Part shown: positions 14,531 through 22,839 of the stretch, piece after piece | Layout of the letters: each line of letters begins with the position of its first letter | Position numbering within the stretch: the stretch's first letter is position 1 | NCBI GenBank assembly: GCA_002336465.1 | Contig: DDEP01000227.1 | Location: 1-23,099 of the forward strand | Source: Pedobacter sp. UBA1951 | Lineage (GTDB): Bacteria; Bacteroidota; Bacteroidia; Sphingobacteriales; Sphingobacteriaceae | Reading direction: 5' to 3' | Length of the DNA stretch: 23,099 nucleotides | The notes under the pieces: model-generated | The model's input: the letters and a program-made list of their open reading frames with translations, nothing else | What the model was told of the DNA's origin: nothing | The model's database searches: none | Made by a program: the position numbers and the translations under genes

Positions 14531-16666
14531 ATGCGTTATTTGCTGTTGGGTATTGCTTTGCTCTTGCAGGTAGGTAATAATGTGGCTAAGGCACAAAAAG
14601 TGGTTAGATATGATTTATATGTAACCGATACACTTGTTAATTATACAGGCAAGATAAAAAGAGCAATAGCGGTAAACGGAAGCATTCCTATGCCAACATT
14701 AACATTTACAGAAGGCGATACAGCAGAAATTTACGTACATAACAAACTTAAAGAAGAAACGGCTCTGCATTGGCATGGATTGTTTTTACCCAATCAATAT
14801 GATGGGGTTCCATACCTAACGCAAATGCCTATTAAACCTAATACAACCCATTTGTACCGTTTTCCCATTATTCAGAACGGAACATATTGGTACCATAGCC
14901 ATAGCGGGCTTCAAGAGCAGATAGGCATGTACGGAGCTATGATTCTCAATAAAAAACAAGAACCCTCAATCAAAACACTTCCGCTGGTACTAAGCGAATG
15001 GGCAGATATGAAACCTGAGCAGATCGATAGGAGCTTGCACAATGCCTCAGATTGGTTTGCTATTAAAAAAGGCGCAACGCAAAGCTATGCAGAAGCAATA
15101 AGAGAAGGGCACTTGGGCACTAAGATTACAAACGAGTGGAAGAGAATGACTGCAATGGATGTGAGCGATGTGTATTATGATCGATTTTTAGTTAATGGAA
15201 AACCCAGTCTTGAATACAAGAACTTAAAAGCAGGAGATAAAATAAGGCTGAGAATTGCAAATGCAGGAGCTTCTTCCTATTTCTGGCTAAGCTATGCCGG
15301 AGGCAAGATAAAAGTGATTGCAAACGATGGAAACGATGTGGCTCCTGTTGAGGTTGACAGGCTTTTAATTGCGGTTTCTGAAACTTATGATGTTGAGGTT
15401 ACAGTTCCAGAAAATAAAAGTTATGAATTTCTGGTAACCCCAGAAGATCGTACAAAATATGCTTCTTTATGGTTAGGTTCAGGAGAAAAGGTAGAGGCTA
15501 TAAAAATGCCTAAACTGAAGTATTTTGAAGGGATGAAGATGATGAATGATATGATGGACATGGAGGGAAACATCATTGAAATGAAAGGTATGAAAATGCA
15601 GAATCAGGTTATGGATATGAATACGGTAATGTACCCTGAAGCAGAAGGAGAGATGCCTGTAACACTGAATTACGATATGCTTAAATCTCCCGAGGAAACA
15701 ACTTTACCAAAGGGACCAATAAAAGAGCTTAGTTTTGAACTTACAGGTAACATGAGCCGTTACGTATGGACCATGGATAATAAAACGGTTTCAGAAACAG
15801 ACCGTATTCTAATCAAAAAGGGCGAAAATGTACGCATCATTTTATACAATAATAGCATGATGCGACACCCCATGCACTTACATGGACATGATTTTAGGCT
15901 GTTAAACAAGCAAGGTAAAAACGCGCCTTTAAAGAACGTATTGGATATTATGCCAATGGAACGCGATACGATTGAGTTTGCGGCCAATACCAGTGGCGAT
16001 TGGTTCTTTCATTGTCATATCTTATACCATATGATGAGCGGTATGGGACGGATTTTTAGTTATGAGAACTCACCTAAAAACCCTGAAATTCCTGACCCTA
16101 AATACGCACAACGTAAATTGTATGCCGATGATAGGATGTTCCATTTTATGGCAGAGAATGATTTTGCAAGCAATGGCAATGATGGGATGGCAATGTTTGC
16201 TAACACCCGTTGGAACCTTACAACAGAATGGCGCTTAGGCTATAATAAGATGCACGGCTACGAGGTGGAGACACATTTTGGAAGATATGTTGATCGTATG
16301 CAATGGTTTATGCCTTTTGTGGGCTTTGACTGGAGATACCGTAAAATGGGCAAAGATGAACACGAAAAGAATATCTTTGGGCAGAAAAATACCAAAGACA
16401 GCCGAGCGATGTTTAGTGCGGGGTTTACTTACCTATTACCCATGTTGGTGCAGGCGCAAGCAGAGGTTTACCACAATGGAACATTAAGGTTGCAGTTCAT
16501 GCGAGAAGATATTCCCGTTTCAAAGAGATTAAGAGCGAGCATAATGTGGAATACAGACAAGGAATATATGGGGGGATTAAAATTTATTGCCACCAAGAAC
16601 CTAGCCATATCTTCGCATTATGATAGTGACATGGGGTTTGGAGCAGGGCTTACTTTAAGCTATTAA
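14531..16666 (+). CDS. CopA-family multicopper oxidase with fused C-terminal CopB-like barrel domain
   Basis: A 711-aa exported protein; signal peptide MRYLLLGIALLLQVGNNVAKAQ. The cupredoxin part (about 24-511) carries all copper motifs: HWHG (80-83), HSH (122-124), HPMHLHGH (446-453) and HCH with axial ligand (H494, C495, H496, H500, M505). Between the second and third cupredoxin domains is a Met-rich stretch (335-375, 13 Met), as in CueO and CopA, where it binds Cu(I). After the last copper site a further 165 residues (about 545-711) show alternating beta-strands rich in aromatics, ending LTLSY, like an outer-membrane barrel of CopB type. Likely reaction: oxidation of periplasmic Cu(I) to Cu(II). 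I chose the ATG at 14531 because it begins the signal peptide and follows the CopZ stop; an earlier frame start at 14450 lies inside the CopZ gene. Confidence 0.92.
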   Translation: MRYLLLGIALLLQVGNNVAKAQKVVRYDLYVTDTLVNYTGKIKRAIAVNGSIPMPTLTFTEGDTAEIYVHNKLKEETALHWHGLFLPNQYDGVPYLTQMPIKPNTTHLYRFPIIQNGTYWYHSHSGLQEQIGMYGAMILNKKQEPSIKTLPLVLSEWADMKPEQIDRSLHNASDWFAIKKGATQSYAEAIREGHLGTKITNEWKRMTAMDVSDVYYDRFLVNGKPSLEYKNLKAGDKIRLRIANAGASSYFWLSYAGGKIKVIANDGNDVAPVEVDRLLIAVSETYDVEVTVPENKSYEFLVTPEDRTKYASLWLGSGEKVEAIKMPKLKYFEGMKMMNDMMDMEGNIIEMKGMKMQNQVMDMNTVMYPEAEGEMPVTLNYDMLKSPEETTLPKGPIKELSFELTGNMSRYVWTMDNKTVSETDRILIKKGENVRIILYNNSMMRHPMHLHGHDFRLLNKQGKNAPLKNVLDIMPMERDTIEFAANTSGDWFFHCHILYHMMSGMGRIFSYENSPKNPEIPDPKYAQRKLYADDRMFHFMAENDFASNGNDGMAMFANTRWNLTTEWRLGYNKMHGYEVETHFGRYVDRMQWFMPFVGFDWRYRKMGKDEHEKNIFGQKNTKDSRAMFSAGFTYLLPMLVQAQAEVYHNGTLRLQFMREDIPVSKRLRASIMWNTDKEYMGGLKFIATKNLAISSHYDSDMGFGAGLTLSY

Positions 16667-16685
16667 TCTTATTGAGTTTTCTTTC

Positions 16686-18086
16686 TTAGATGATCTTTTT
16701 TAATAAACTCAATATTCGCCCTTTCCCCTCGTAAGGAGGATATACCAAAGAACTGAAATCAATTTTAGATTGCAGCACTACAGCCCTCTCATGAGAAAAA
16801 CTCTTAAATCCAAAAAAACCATGGCTGCTACCAAGCCCGCTGTGATTTACCCCGCCAAAAGGAAGCTTAGGGTTTGCAATATGTATCAGAACATCATTTA
16901 CACAAACGCCTCCCGAAGAAGTATTGCCCAAAATATCTTTGATGTTTTTTCTGCTTTGGCTAAAAATATACAACGCTAAGGGTTTTGGTTTTTGGTTAAT
17001 GATATCAATAGCTTCATTTAGATTTTTATAAGTGAGCACGGGCAGTACGGGGCCAAATATTTCTTCGGTCATTACAGGGGATTCAAGTTGTACTTGGCGT
17101 AGAACTACAGGGCTAATGACTTGGGTTTTTTCGTCGAATTTTCCTCCTAGATCTATTCGTGCACCATCTGCTATAGCCTGATCCACTAACGTTTTTAAAC
17201 GATTAAAATGAGATTTGTTCACAATCTTACCATAAGAAGAGGGATTGATTTTTTCATCTCCCATAAAGAACATTTCTTGAACAAAGCCCTTATACAAACC
17301 TATAAATTCATCGGCATTTTGCTCTTGTATCAATACATAATCAGGCGCAATACAAGTTTGCCCACAGTTAACCAGTTTGCCCCAAGCAATTTTTTGGGCG
17401 GCTTTTTTAAGGTCGGCAGTAGAATCAATTACGGTAGGCGACTTACCGCCAAGTTCAAGCGTTACTGAGCTTAAATTTTTAGCTGCGGCCTCCATTATAA
17501 TTTTTCCTACTGTTGTACTGCCTGTAAAAAAGATATGATCAAAAGGTAAAGCCAACAATTGGGTAGCCATGTCTTTGTCGCCCTCCATACAGGCAACCTC
17601 TTCTTCGCAAAAGATGCTTCCAATAATTTTGCTAACGATATGGCTAGTTGCTGGACTCAACTCAGAGGGTTTGATAATGGTGCAGTTACCAGCCGCAATA
17701 CTTGATATTAATGGAGCCATGACCAGTTGAAAAGGATAATTCCATGGCGACAGAATTAAGCATACACCTTTGGGCTCATAGTAGATTCTATTCTTGGCAA
17801 AGGGGTTGCTCAAGGTTTTTCCCATCCGTTTAGGATGCATCCAACTCTTCAGGTTCTTAATGGCAAAATCTATTTCTCCGTTAATTAAAATAACTTCAGT
17901 AACTGCTGCTTCAAAAGAACTTTTCCCTAAATCTTTTCTTAAAGCCTCATAAATCTGGCTTTCATGTTCCTTGATGCTTTCTTTTAACGTTTTTAGCTTT
18001 TGTATTCGCTGAAGTGCATTGGTTTTTTTGACCGTGGGATGATGCTTTTTTTGCTGCTCAAAAATCAAATTTGCTCTTGAGTTCAT
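16686..18086 (-). CDS. Aldehyde dehydrogenase, class 3-like
   Basis: Oxidises aldehydes to carboxylic acids with NAD(P)+. The 466-aa protein has the ALDH set: SPWNYP (113-118, N115), K139 (IIKPSE), FFTGST (186-191), E211 (TLELGGKSP) and catalytic C245 (NCGQTCIAPDY). The length, SPWNYPFQ and the C-terminal tail without a long extension place it near ALDH3 and the coniferyl/fatty aldehyde dehydrogenases. Substrate cannot be told. The C-terminal helix ILSLLKKII is hydrophobic and basic and might touch membranes, as in fatty-aldehyde members (inference). It is convergent with the oxidase gene (19-nt gap with no clear terminator) and divergent from the next gene over 102 nt. Confidence 0.92.
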   Translation of the reverse strand: MNSRANLIFEQQKKHHPTVKKTNALQRIQKLKTLKESIKEHESQIYEALRKDLGKSSFEAAVTEVILINGEIDFAIKNLKSWMHPKRMGKTLSNPFAKNRIYYEPKGVCLILSPWNYPFQLVMAPLISSIAAGNCTIIKPSELSPATSHIVSKIIGSIFCEEEVACMEGDKDMATQLLALPFDHIFFTGSTTVGKIIMEAAAKNLSSVTLELGGKSPTVIDSTADLKKAAQKIAWGKLVNCGQTCIAPDYVLIQEQNADEFIGLYKGFVQEMFFMGDEKINPSSYGKIVNKSHFNRLKTLVDQAIADGARIDLGGKFDEKTQVISPVVLRQVQLESPVMTEEIFGPVLPVLTYKNLNEAIDIINQKPKPLALYIFSQSRKNIKDILGNTSSGGVCVNDVLIHIANPKLPFGGVNHSGLGSSHGFFGFKSFSHERAVVLQSKIDFSSLVYPPYEGKGRILSLLKKII

Positions 18087-18188
18087 GGGGCATTTAGTGA
18101 GGGCATTAGTTAAATATAGTTAAACCCGGTTAATATTTTACTAAAAATACATTTAAATGCTGCATCTTGCAACCAAAATAAAGATAAA

Positions 18189-19358
18189 ATGAAAAAACTG
18201 TTCGTTTTTACGTTGATTTTGTTTTTCACTTTTAAAGTGTTTGCCCAAACCCAAAAAACAGATGTTTTGGTAGTTGGCAACAATAATGCCGCTGTTGCTG
18301 CTGCAATACAAGCTGTTCAGTCTGATGTAAAAGCTATATTGCTTTTAGAGGCTGGTGGCTTCGATATTGAAGCAATTGATAAAGATATCAATTCAGGCAT
18401 ACAGTTCAACTTTATAAATAAATTGACCTCTAAAAAGAGCTTTAATAAGCAGGAGGCGAATATGGTGCTAACCCAAATGACAGATAGCCTTAAGAAATTA
18501 ACGGTTATCAAGAATGTAAACTGGGTAAAAGCGAGCAAATCTGGCAGCGGATGGAGCTTTACATTATCTAACGGACAAACTATTAAAGCCAAGATTTTAA
18601 TTAACACAGCCGATATAAAACTCAATAGCACATTAAAGCTCAACGTACCAGAAACTCAAATCTGGCAAACAATAGATTATTCAAACAATATCTACAGAAC
18701 AAGTGCTGCTGCGGGTAAGATGTTGAATAATGGTAACGTAACACAGGCGTCGTTGTATCGTTTTTTAATTCCTCAGCAAGAAAGCTTTTTGTGGCTTAAA
18801 GATAACAGTATGTTAAGTGGGCAAGCTGCTGGAGCCATAGCGGCTTATAGTGCCTTTTTTAGCATAAAATTATCGCAGGTAGATGTAAAGAAAATACAGG
18901 GAGAACTCATTAAATTTAAACTGAACCTTATTCCATTTGCCGATGTTCCAGTAAACAACCCAAATTGGGCTGCAATACAAAAAACAGGAGTTATGGGCGT
19001 AATTAAAGGGCAAGTTGAAAATAATCAGCTTTATTTTATGCCCGAAAAAGAAATTACAACAGAAGAAATAAAGCAACCCTTAAAAGACCATTTTTACAAA
19101 GCACAGATTTGGTTTGATGACCATACAAAACCATCGCTTACTTTAAATGAAGCATTGGATTTGGTGTGTTATACTGGCAACAAAGCAAGAGAAGCCTCAG
19201 AAAAAGAGGCCCAGAAGAAATGGAAAACCACGTACGGCTTTAAAACAGACTTTGACCTCAATAAAACAGTTACCCGTCAAGAGCTAGCGGTTCTGCTACA
19301 AGATTTCTCTCCTCCTTTTTTAGTAACCACAGATAAAGAGGGGAATATTCAACGTTAG
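18189..19358 (+). CDS. Exported FAD-dependent oxidoreductase-like protein with degenerate nucleotide-binding motif
   Basis: A 389-aa protein with a signal peptide (MKKLFVFTLILFFTFKVFAQ). After it comes TDVLVVGNNNAAVAAAIQA, which aligns with the ADVVVVGGGPAGVAAAIAA start of FAD_oxidored (PF12831-type) proteins. However, the GxGxxG glycines at positions 2 and 3 are lost (G30, then N31-N33, A34-A35). The next acidic strand end (ILLLE) remains. The middle (LINTADIKLN, SMLSGQAAGAIAAYSA) still matches the family in outline. The C-terminus has TVTRQELAVLLQDF (360-373), like the SLH-like tail (VTR-E-AVLL) of these proteins. At 389 aa it is shorter than usual members. A pseudoenzyme or altered cofactor binding is possible; function unknown. 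The frame is intact. Confidence 0.65.
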   Translation: MKKLFVFTLILFFTFKVFAQTQKTDVLVVGNNNAAVAAAIQAVQSDVKAILLLEAGGFDIEAIDKDINSGIQFNFINKLTSKKSFNKQEANMVLTQMTDSLKKLTVIKNVNWVKASKSGSGWSFTLSNGQTIKAKILINTADIKLNSTLKLNVPETQIWQTIDYSNNIYRTSAAAGKMLNNGNVTQASLYRFLIPQQESFLWLKDNSMLSGQAAGAIAAYSAFFSIKLSQVDVKKIQGELIKFKLNLIPFADVPVNNPNWAAIQKTGVMGVIKGQVENNQLYFMPEKEITTEEIKQPLKDHFYKAQIWFDDHTKPSLTLNEALDLVCYTGNKAREASEKEAQKKWKTTYGFKTDFDLNKTVTRQELAVLLQDFSPPFLVTTDKEGNIQR

Positions 19359-19402
19359 AAACCCTTTAATGTAACATTTGTAAAATCTTAATTATGTTTA
19401 GG

Positions 19403-19432
19403 TTGAGAGAAAGCAATTTTTAAATAACTTGC
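19403..19432 (+). promoter_or_regulatory. Possible promoter of the S9 peptidase gene
   Basis: TTG at 19403-19405, a 19-nt spacer, then TAACTTGC at 19425-19432, an imperfect -7 element. It overlaps the in-frame TTG at 19429, which favours the ATG at 19453 as start. Confidence 0.35.
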
Positions 19433-19452
19433 ATAAAATAATCCTAAACAGA

Positions 19453-21819
19453 ATGAAAAAATATTTACCTCTCTTTTTATTGTTTGGCTCAACAGTACAC
19501 GCGCAACTTGCGCCATTAACTGTAAGCAAAATTATGCGAGACCCAAAATGGATGGGGACTTCTCCTGAAAATTATGCATGGTCTGCCGACAGTAAAACGG
19601 TTTATTTTAACTGGAATCCAGAAAATAAAGATAAAATACAGCCGTATAAAGTCAATATCGCGAATAATAAAATAGACAAAGCCGAAGATAAAGAAGCGGA
19701 TAAGGCCGCACCTTTAAACTACGCTTATAACAAAGACCGGTCTTTGGGCTTATTGGAAAAGGGAGGAGATATATATCTTTTTAACTTTAAAAGCAATAAA
19801 GAAACCAGATTAACCAATACACTTGATCGTGAAAGTGGAGCCCGTTTTTTATTTAATAACGATGTGGTTTACCAACGTGGAGACAATTTATACCAACATA
19901 GCTTAGCAACAGGAGAGATAAAGCAATTAACCAATTTTGTTAAGGGAAAACCTAGCCAGCCAATGCCTAGGGCAACAACTAGCCAGCAGGATATGTGGTT
20001 GCGTAATGAACAGATGGCTTTATTTGACGTGCTAAAAAGCCGAAATGCAGCAGGGGCAAACAGACCAAGATTTGGAGGTAGAGGTGGTTCTTTTAACAGT
20101 GGCGAACAGCGGACAATGAAACCTGTTTATCTAGAAGATAATTTCTTATCAAGCGTAGTAGCAAGCCCTGATGGCCACTATGTGAGTTACCGTCTTATTA
20201 TTCCGGCAACCAATAATAAAAATACCATTGTCCCTAATTATGTAACAGCTTCGGGCTATACAGAGGATATGAATGGCCGAACTAAGGTAGGCGAGAATCT
20301 TTCTACCTTCAAAACATTTTTATATGATGTAGTTAGAGACACATTGTATGCAATTAACACTTCGCAAATACCGGGTATTAAAGATCTGCCTGATTATGTA
20401 AAAGATTACCCTAAAGAATTAGAAGAACGTACCAAAAAGAACGAAGACCGTAAAGTTAATTTAGGTGTTGCCAATTGGAACGAAACAGGAACTTTTGCAG
20501 TAGTTACGGCAAGATCTCAGGACAATAAAGATTTCTGGATATTAAAATTGGACCCTACTACAGGTAATGTTAGCTTAATTGATCGTCAGCGTGATGAAGC
20601 TTGGATTGGTGGGCCGGGTGTAGGAAGAGATGTACAATGGATAGATAACAATCGTTTCTATTTCCAAAGTGAAGCAACGGGCTATTCGCATTTATATGTT
20701 TACAATATTGCCACAGGCGAGAAAAAACAATTGACTTCGGGTAAATGGGAAGTACAACGGGTACAACTTTCAAAAGACAGAAGTACATTTTATATCTCTG
20801 CAAATAAAGAACATCCGGGCATAACCCATTTTTATAAAATAAGCGTGAATGGAGGAGATTTAGTTCAGCTTACCTCTATGAAAGGGGGTAATGAGGTAAC
20901 GCTTTCTCCTGACGAAAAATGGTTAGCTATTAATTACTCTTACATGAACAAACCATGGGAGCTTTATATACAAGCCAATAAACCGGGAGCTAAAGCGGTA
21001 CAAGTTACCAAGTCAACCTCAACAGAGTTTGACAGTTATAAATGGCGTGAACCGGTTATGGAGGTATTTAAAAACCGTTACGGTGCAGATGTTTATGCAA
21101 GAGTTTATCCGGCTGCAAATCCTCATCCAAACAAACCGGCAGTAGTTTTTGTACACGGAGCAGGATACCTTCAAAATGTTCACTATTGGTGGAGCCAGTA
21201 CTTTAGAGAATATATGTTTAATAACTTGCTTGCCGATAATGGTTATACAGTTATTGATATAGATTATACCGCAAGTTCGGGATATGGAAGAGACCACCGT
21301 ACGGGCATATATAGGCATATGGGAGGTAAAGACCTAACCGATCAAGCCGATGGAGTTAAGTTATTGGTTGATAAATATGGTGTTAATCCTAAAAATGTGG
21401 GTATTTATGGAGGATCTTATGGAGGCTTTATCACTCTAATGGCTTTATTTAACCAGAATGATGTATTTAGAGCCGGTGCAGCGTTGAGATCCGTAACAGA
21501 TTGGGCACATTATAACCATGGTTATACCGCAAATATCTTGAACGAACCTTACAATGACCCTAATGCTTATAAATTGAGTTCCCCAATTTATTTCGCAGAT
21601 AAATTAAAAGGAGATTTATTGATGCTGCATGGTATGGTTGATGTAAACGTACATTTCCAAGATATTGTTCGCCTATCGCAACGATTAATAGAGCTAGGCA
21701 AAGATAATTGGGAATTGGCTGTTTATCCAGTAGAAGACCATGGTTTTGTAGAACCAAGCAGCTGGACAGATGAATACAAGCGTATTTTCAAGCTATTTGA
21801 AACCACGCTGAAAAAATAA
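19453..21819 (+). CDS. S9 family prolyl oligopeptidase / dipeptidyl-peptidase IV-type peptidase (exported)
   Basis: A 788-aa serine peptidase. Signal peptide MKKYLPLFLLFGSTVHAQ is followed by a long beta-propeller region (about 40-530) and a C-terminal alpha/beta hydrolase domain (about 540-788). The catalytic triad is S655 (GGSYGG), D730 (HGMVDVNVHF) and H763 (EDHGFVEP). These fit peptidase family S9, dipeptidyl-peptidase IV subfamily; it probably takes N-terminal dipeptides from periplasmic peptides, though exact specificity cannot be read. A glycine/arginine-rich loop (RPRFGGRGGSFNSG, 204-217) interrupts the propeller. The frame extends upstream to a TTG at 19429, but the ATG at 19453 starts the signal peptide. 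A hairpin element follows the stop by about 20 nt. Confidence 0.93.
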   Translation: MKKYLPLFLLFGSTVHAQLAPLTVSKIMRDPKWMGTSPENYAWSADSKTVYFNWNPENKDKIQPYKVNIANNKIDKAEDKEADKAAPLNYAYNKDRSLGLLEKGGDIYLFNFKSNKETRLTNTLDRESGARFLFNNDVVYQRGDNLYQHSLATGEIKQLTNFVKGKPSQPMPRATTSQQDMWLRNEQMALFDVLKSRNAAGANRPRFGGRGGSFNSGEQRTMKPVYLEDNFLSSVVASPDGHYVSYRLIIPATNNKNTIVPNYVTASGYTEDMNGRTKVGENLSTFKTFLYDVVRDTLYAINTSQIPGIKDLPDYVKDYPKELEERTKKNEDRKVNLGVANWNETGTFAVVTARSQDNKDFWILKLDPTTGNVSLIDRQRDEAWIGGPGVGRDVQWIDNNRFYFQSEATGYSHLYVYNIATGEKKQLTSGKWEVQRVQLSKDRSTFYISANKEHPGITHFYKISVNGGDLVQLTSMKGGNEVTLSPDEKWLAINYSYMNKPWELYIQANKPGAKAVQVTKSTSTEFDSYKWREPVMEVFKNRYGADVYARVYPAANPHPNKPAVVFVHGAGYLQNVHYWWSQYFREYMFNNLLADNGYTVIDIDYTASSGYGRDHRTGIYRHMGGKDLTDQADGVKLLVDKYGVNPKNVGIYGGSYGGFITLMALFNQNDVFRAGAALRSVTDWAHYNHGYTANILNEPYNDPNAYKLSSPIYFADKLKGDLLMLHGMVDVNVHFQDIVRLSQRLIELGKDNWELAVYPVEDHGFVEPSSWTDEYKRIFKLFETTLKK

Positions 21820-22082
21820 AGTAATAACACTCATAGAGGGCGTCTAACTAATCGTCATGCTAAACCTGTTTCAGGGTTTTAGAATATGAAATGACGATAG
21901 AAGTTTAGACGCTTTCTTTTTGCTTTTCTGCTATACTCCTTTCTCCAATCCTTATCTTCTTTATATACCCTTTTGTTAGCTTTGGCAGCTTACAGTACGT
22001 TGAAAAGAGGCTTTAAATAGCGATTTCATTTATATTTAAACTCGAATAGCATTATAAACATAAACTAATTTGTTTTTCTCTG
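21820..22082. other. Non-coding gap, left and middle part
   Basis: No convincing ORF lies between the peptidase stop (21819) and the peroxiredoxin (22192). The first 100 nt hold a palindromic/terminator-like structure (annotated separately). From about 21925 to 22082 the sequence is AT-rich with no motif I can support. The regulatory part begins at 22083. Confidence 0.6.
21840..21921 (+). repeat. REP-like palindrome nested in a terminator-like stem
   Basis: Outer arms GCGTCTAA (21840-21847) and TTAGACGC (21905-21912) are perfectly complementary, with TTTCTTTTT after the right arm. Inside, ATCGTCAT (21851-21858) pairs with ATGACGAT (21891-21898), and within that CTAAACCTG pairs with bulges to CAGGGTTTTAG around TTT. 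The inner unit resembles the CGTCATGCTGAA...TTCAGCAT...ATGACG type of intergenic palindrome common in Sphingobacteriia. It looks as if a repeat landed in the loop of the peptidase terminator. Confidence 0.55.
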
Positions 22083-22110
22083 CATATAGTTTTTCTCTAT
22101 ATGTGTATAG
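22083..22110. promoter_or_regulatory. OxyR-like binding site upstream of peroxiredoxin
   Basis: CATATAG (22083-22089), 7 nt, CTATATG (22097-22103), then another ATAG at 22107-22110. OxyR contacts follow ATAG-N7-CTAT-N7-ATAG-N7-CTAT. Three of four half-sites are present, with the middle gap 6 rather than 7, and the fourth (TGAT at the expected place) is absent. It lies 21 nt before the -33 TTG, a reasonable activator position. Confidence 0.45.
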
Positions 22111-22131
22111 TAAATAGTGATTACAATCAGC

Positions 22132-22162
22132 TTGTTAAGCATACTTATTAAGCGTACCTTTG
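22132..22162 (+). promoter_or_regulatory. Promoter of the peroxiredoxin gene
   Basis: TTG at 22132-22134, a 20-nt spacer, and TACCTTTG at 22155-22162: a full Bacteroidota promoter. The leader to the ATG at 22192 would be about 25 nt. Confidence 0.75.
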
Positions 22163-22191
22163 TGTATCGAAAATTTTAAACATTATATATT

Positions 22192-22824
22192 ATGAGTTTA
22201 GTAGGTAAAAAATTTCCAAGTATCGCTGTTGATGCGATGTCTGAAATGGGCGACAATTTAAAAATCAATATCTTTGAAGAAGCAGTAAACAATAGCAGTA
22301 AAGTGTTATTATTCTGGTATCCAAAAGACTTTACTTTTGTATGTCCTACAGAATTGCACGCTTTTCAAGCAGCATTACCTGAGTTTAAATCAAGAAATAC
22401 AGTAGTTATTGGTGCATCTTGCGATTCAAACGAAGTGCACTTTGCTTGGTTAAATACGCCAAAAGATAACGGTGGTATAGAAGGTGTTACTTATCCTCTT
22501 TTAGCTGATACACACAGACAATTATCTAACATATTAGGAATTTTAGATCAAGAGGTTGAGTACGATGAAGAAGGAAACGAAACTTACCACGGTTCAAATG
22601 TTTCTTATCGTGCAACATATCTAATTGACGAAACAGGAAAAGTTTTCCACGAAAGTGTAAACGATATGCCAGTAGGCAGAAATGTGAAAGAATATTTGCG
22701 TTTAATTGATGCTTATGCTCACGTTCAGTCGCATGGTGAAGTTTGCCCTGCAAACTGGGAAGAAGGTAAAACAGCAATGAACGCTGATAGAGCTGGTGTT
22801 GCTGCTTACTTAAGTGCTAATTAA
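22192..22824 (+). CDS. Typical 2-Cys peroxiredoxin (AhpC/Prx1 type)
   Basis: Reduces hydrogen and organic peroxides in the cytoplasm. The 210-aa protein has the peroxidatic Cys C51 in FTFVCPTE (with T48), R140 (SYRATYLID) and the resolving Cys C185 in GEVCPANW, so it is a typical 2-Cys enzyme. The NTPKDNGGIEG segment (88-98) resembles the GGLG motif region of sensitive Prx1 enzymes, but the C-terminal YF motif is absent (ends AAYLSAN), which suggests a robust, non-gating form (inference). A third Cys, C77, is not a known catalytic position. The gene follows an OxyR-like site and promoter, and a thioredoxin-like gene starts 15 nt downstream, probably its electron donor. Confidence 0.95.
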   Translation: MSLVGKKFPSIAVDAMSEMGDNLKINIFEEAVNNSSKVLLFWYPKDFTFVCPTELHAFQAALPEFKSRNTVVIGASCDSNEVHFAWLNTPKDNGGIEGVTYPLLADTHRQLSNILGILDQEVEYDEEGNETYHGSNVSYRATYLIDETGKVFHESVNDMPVGRNVKEYLRLIDAYAHVQSHGEVCPANWEEGKTAMNADRAGVAAYLSAN

Positions 22825-22839
22825 TAAATAAGGAATTTT

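Noticed and set aside
18317..18643. 108-codon frame on the minus strand
   Set aside because: Antisense shadow of the oxidoreductase-like gene with no start context or family motif.
19372..19380. TAACATTTG as a promoter -7 box for the peptidase
   Set aside because: It has one base too many between TA and TTTG, and no TTG is found at the right distance.
21820..22191. Hidden small gene or RNA gene in the longest gap
   Set aside because: Stops are frequent in all frames, and I find no tRNA-like fold; only the palindrome and promoter signals are supported.
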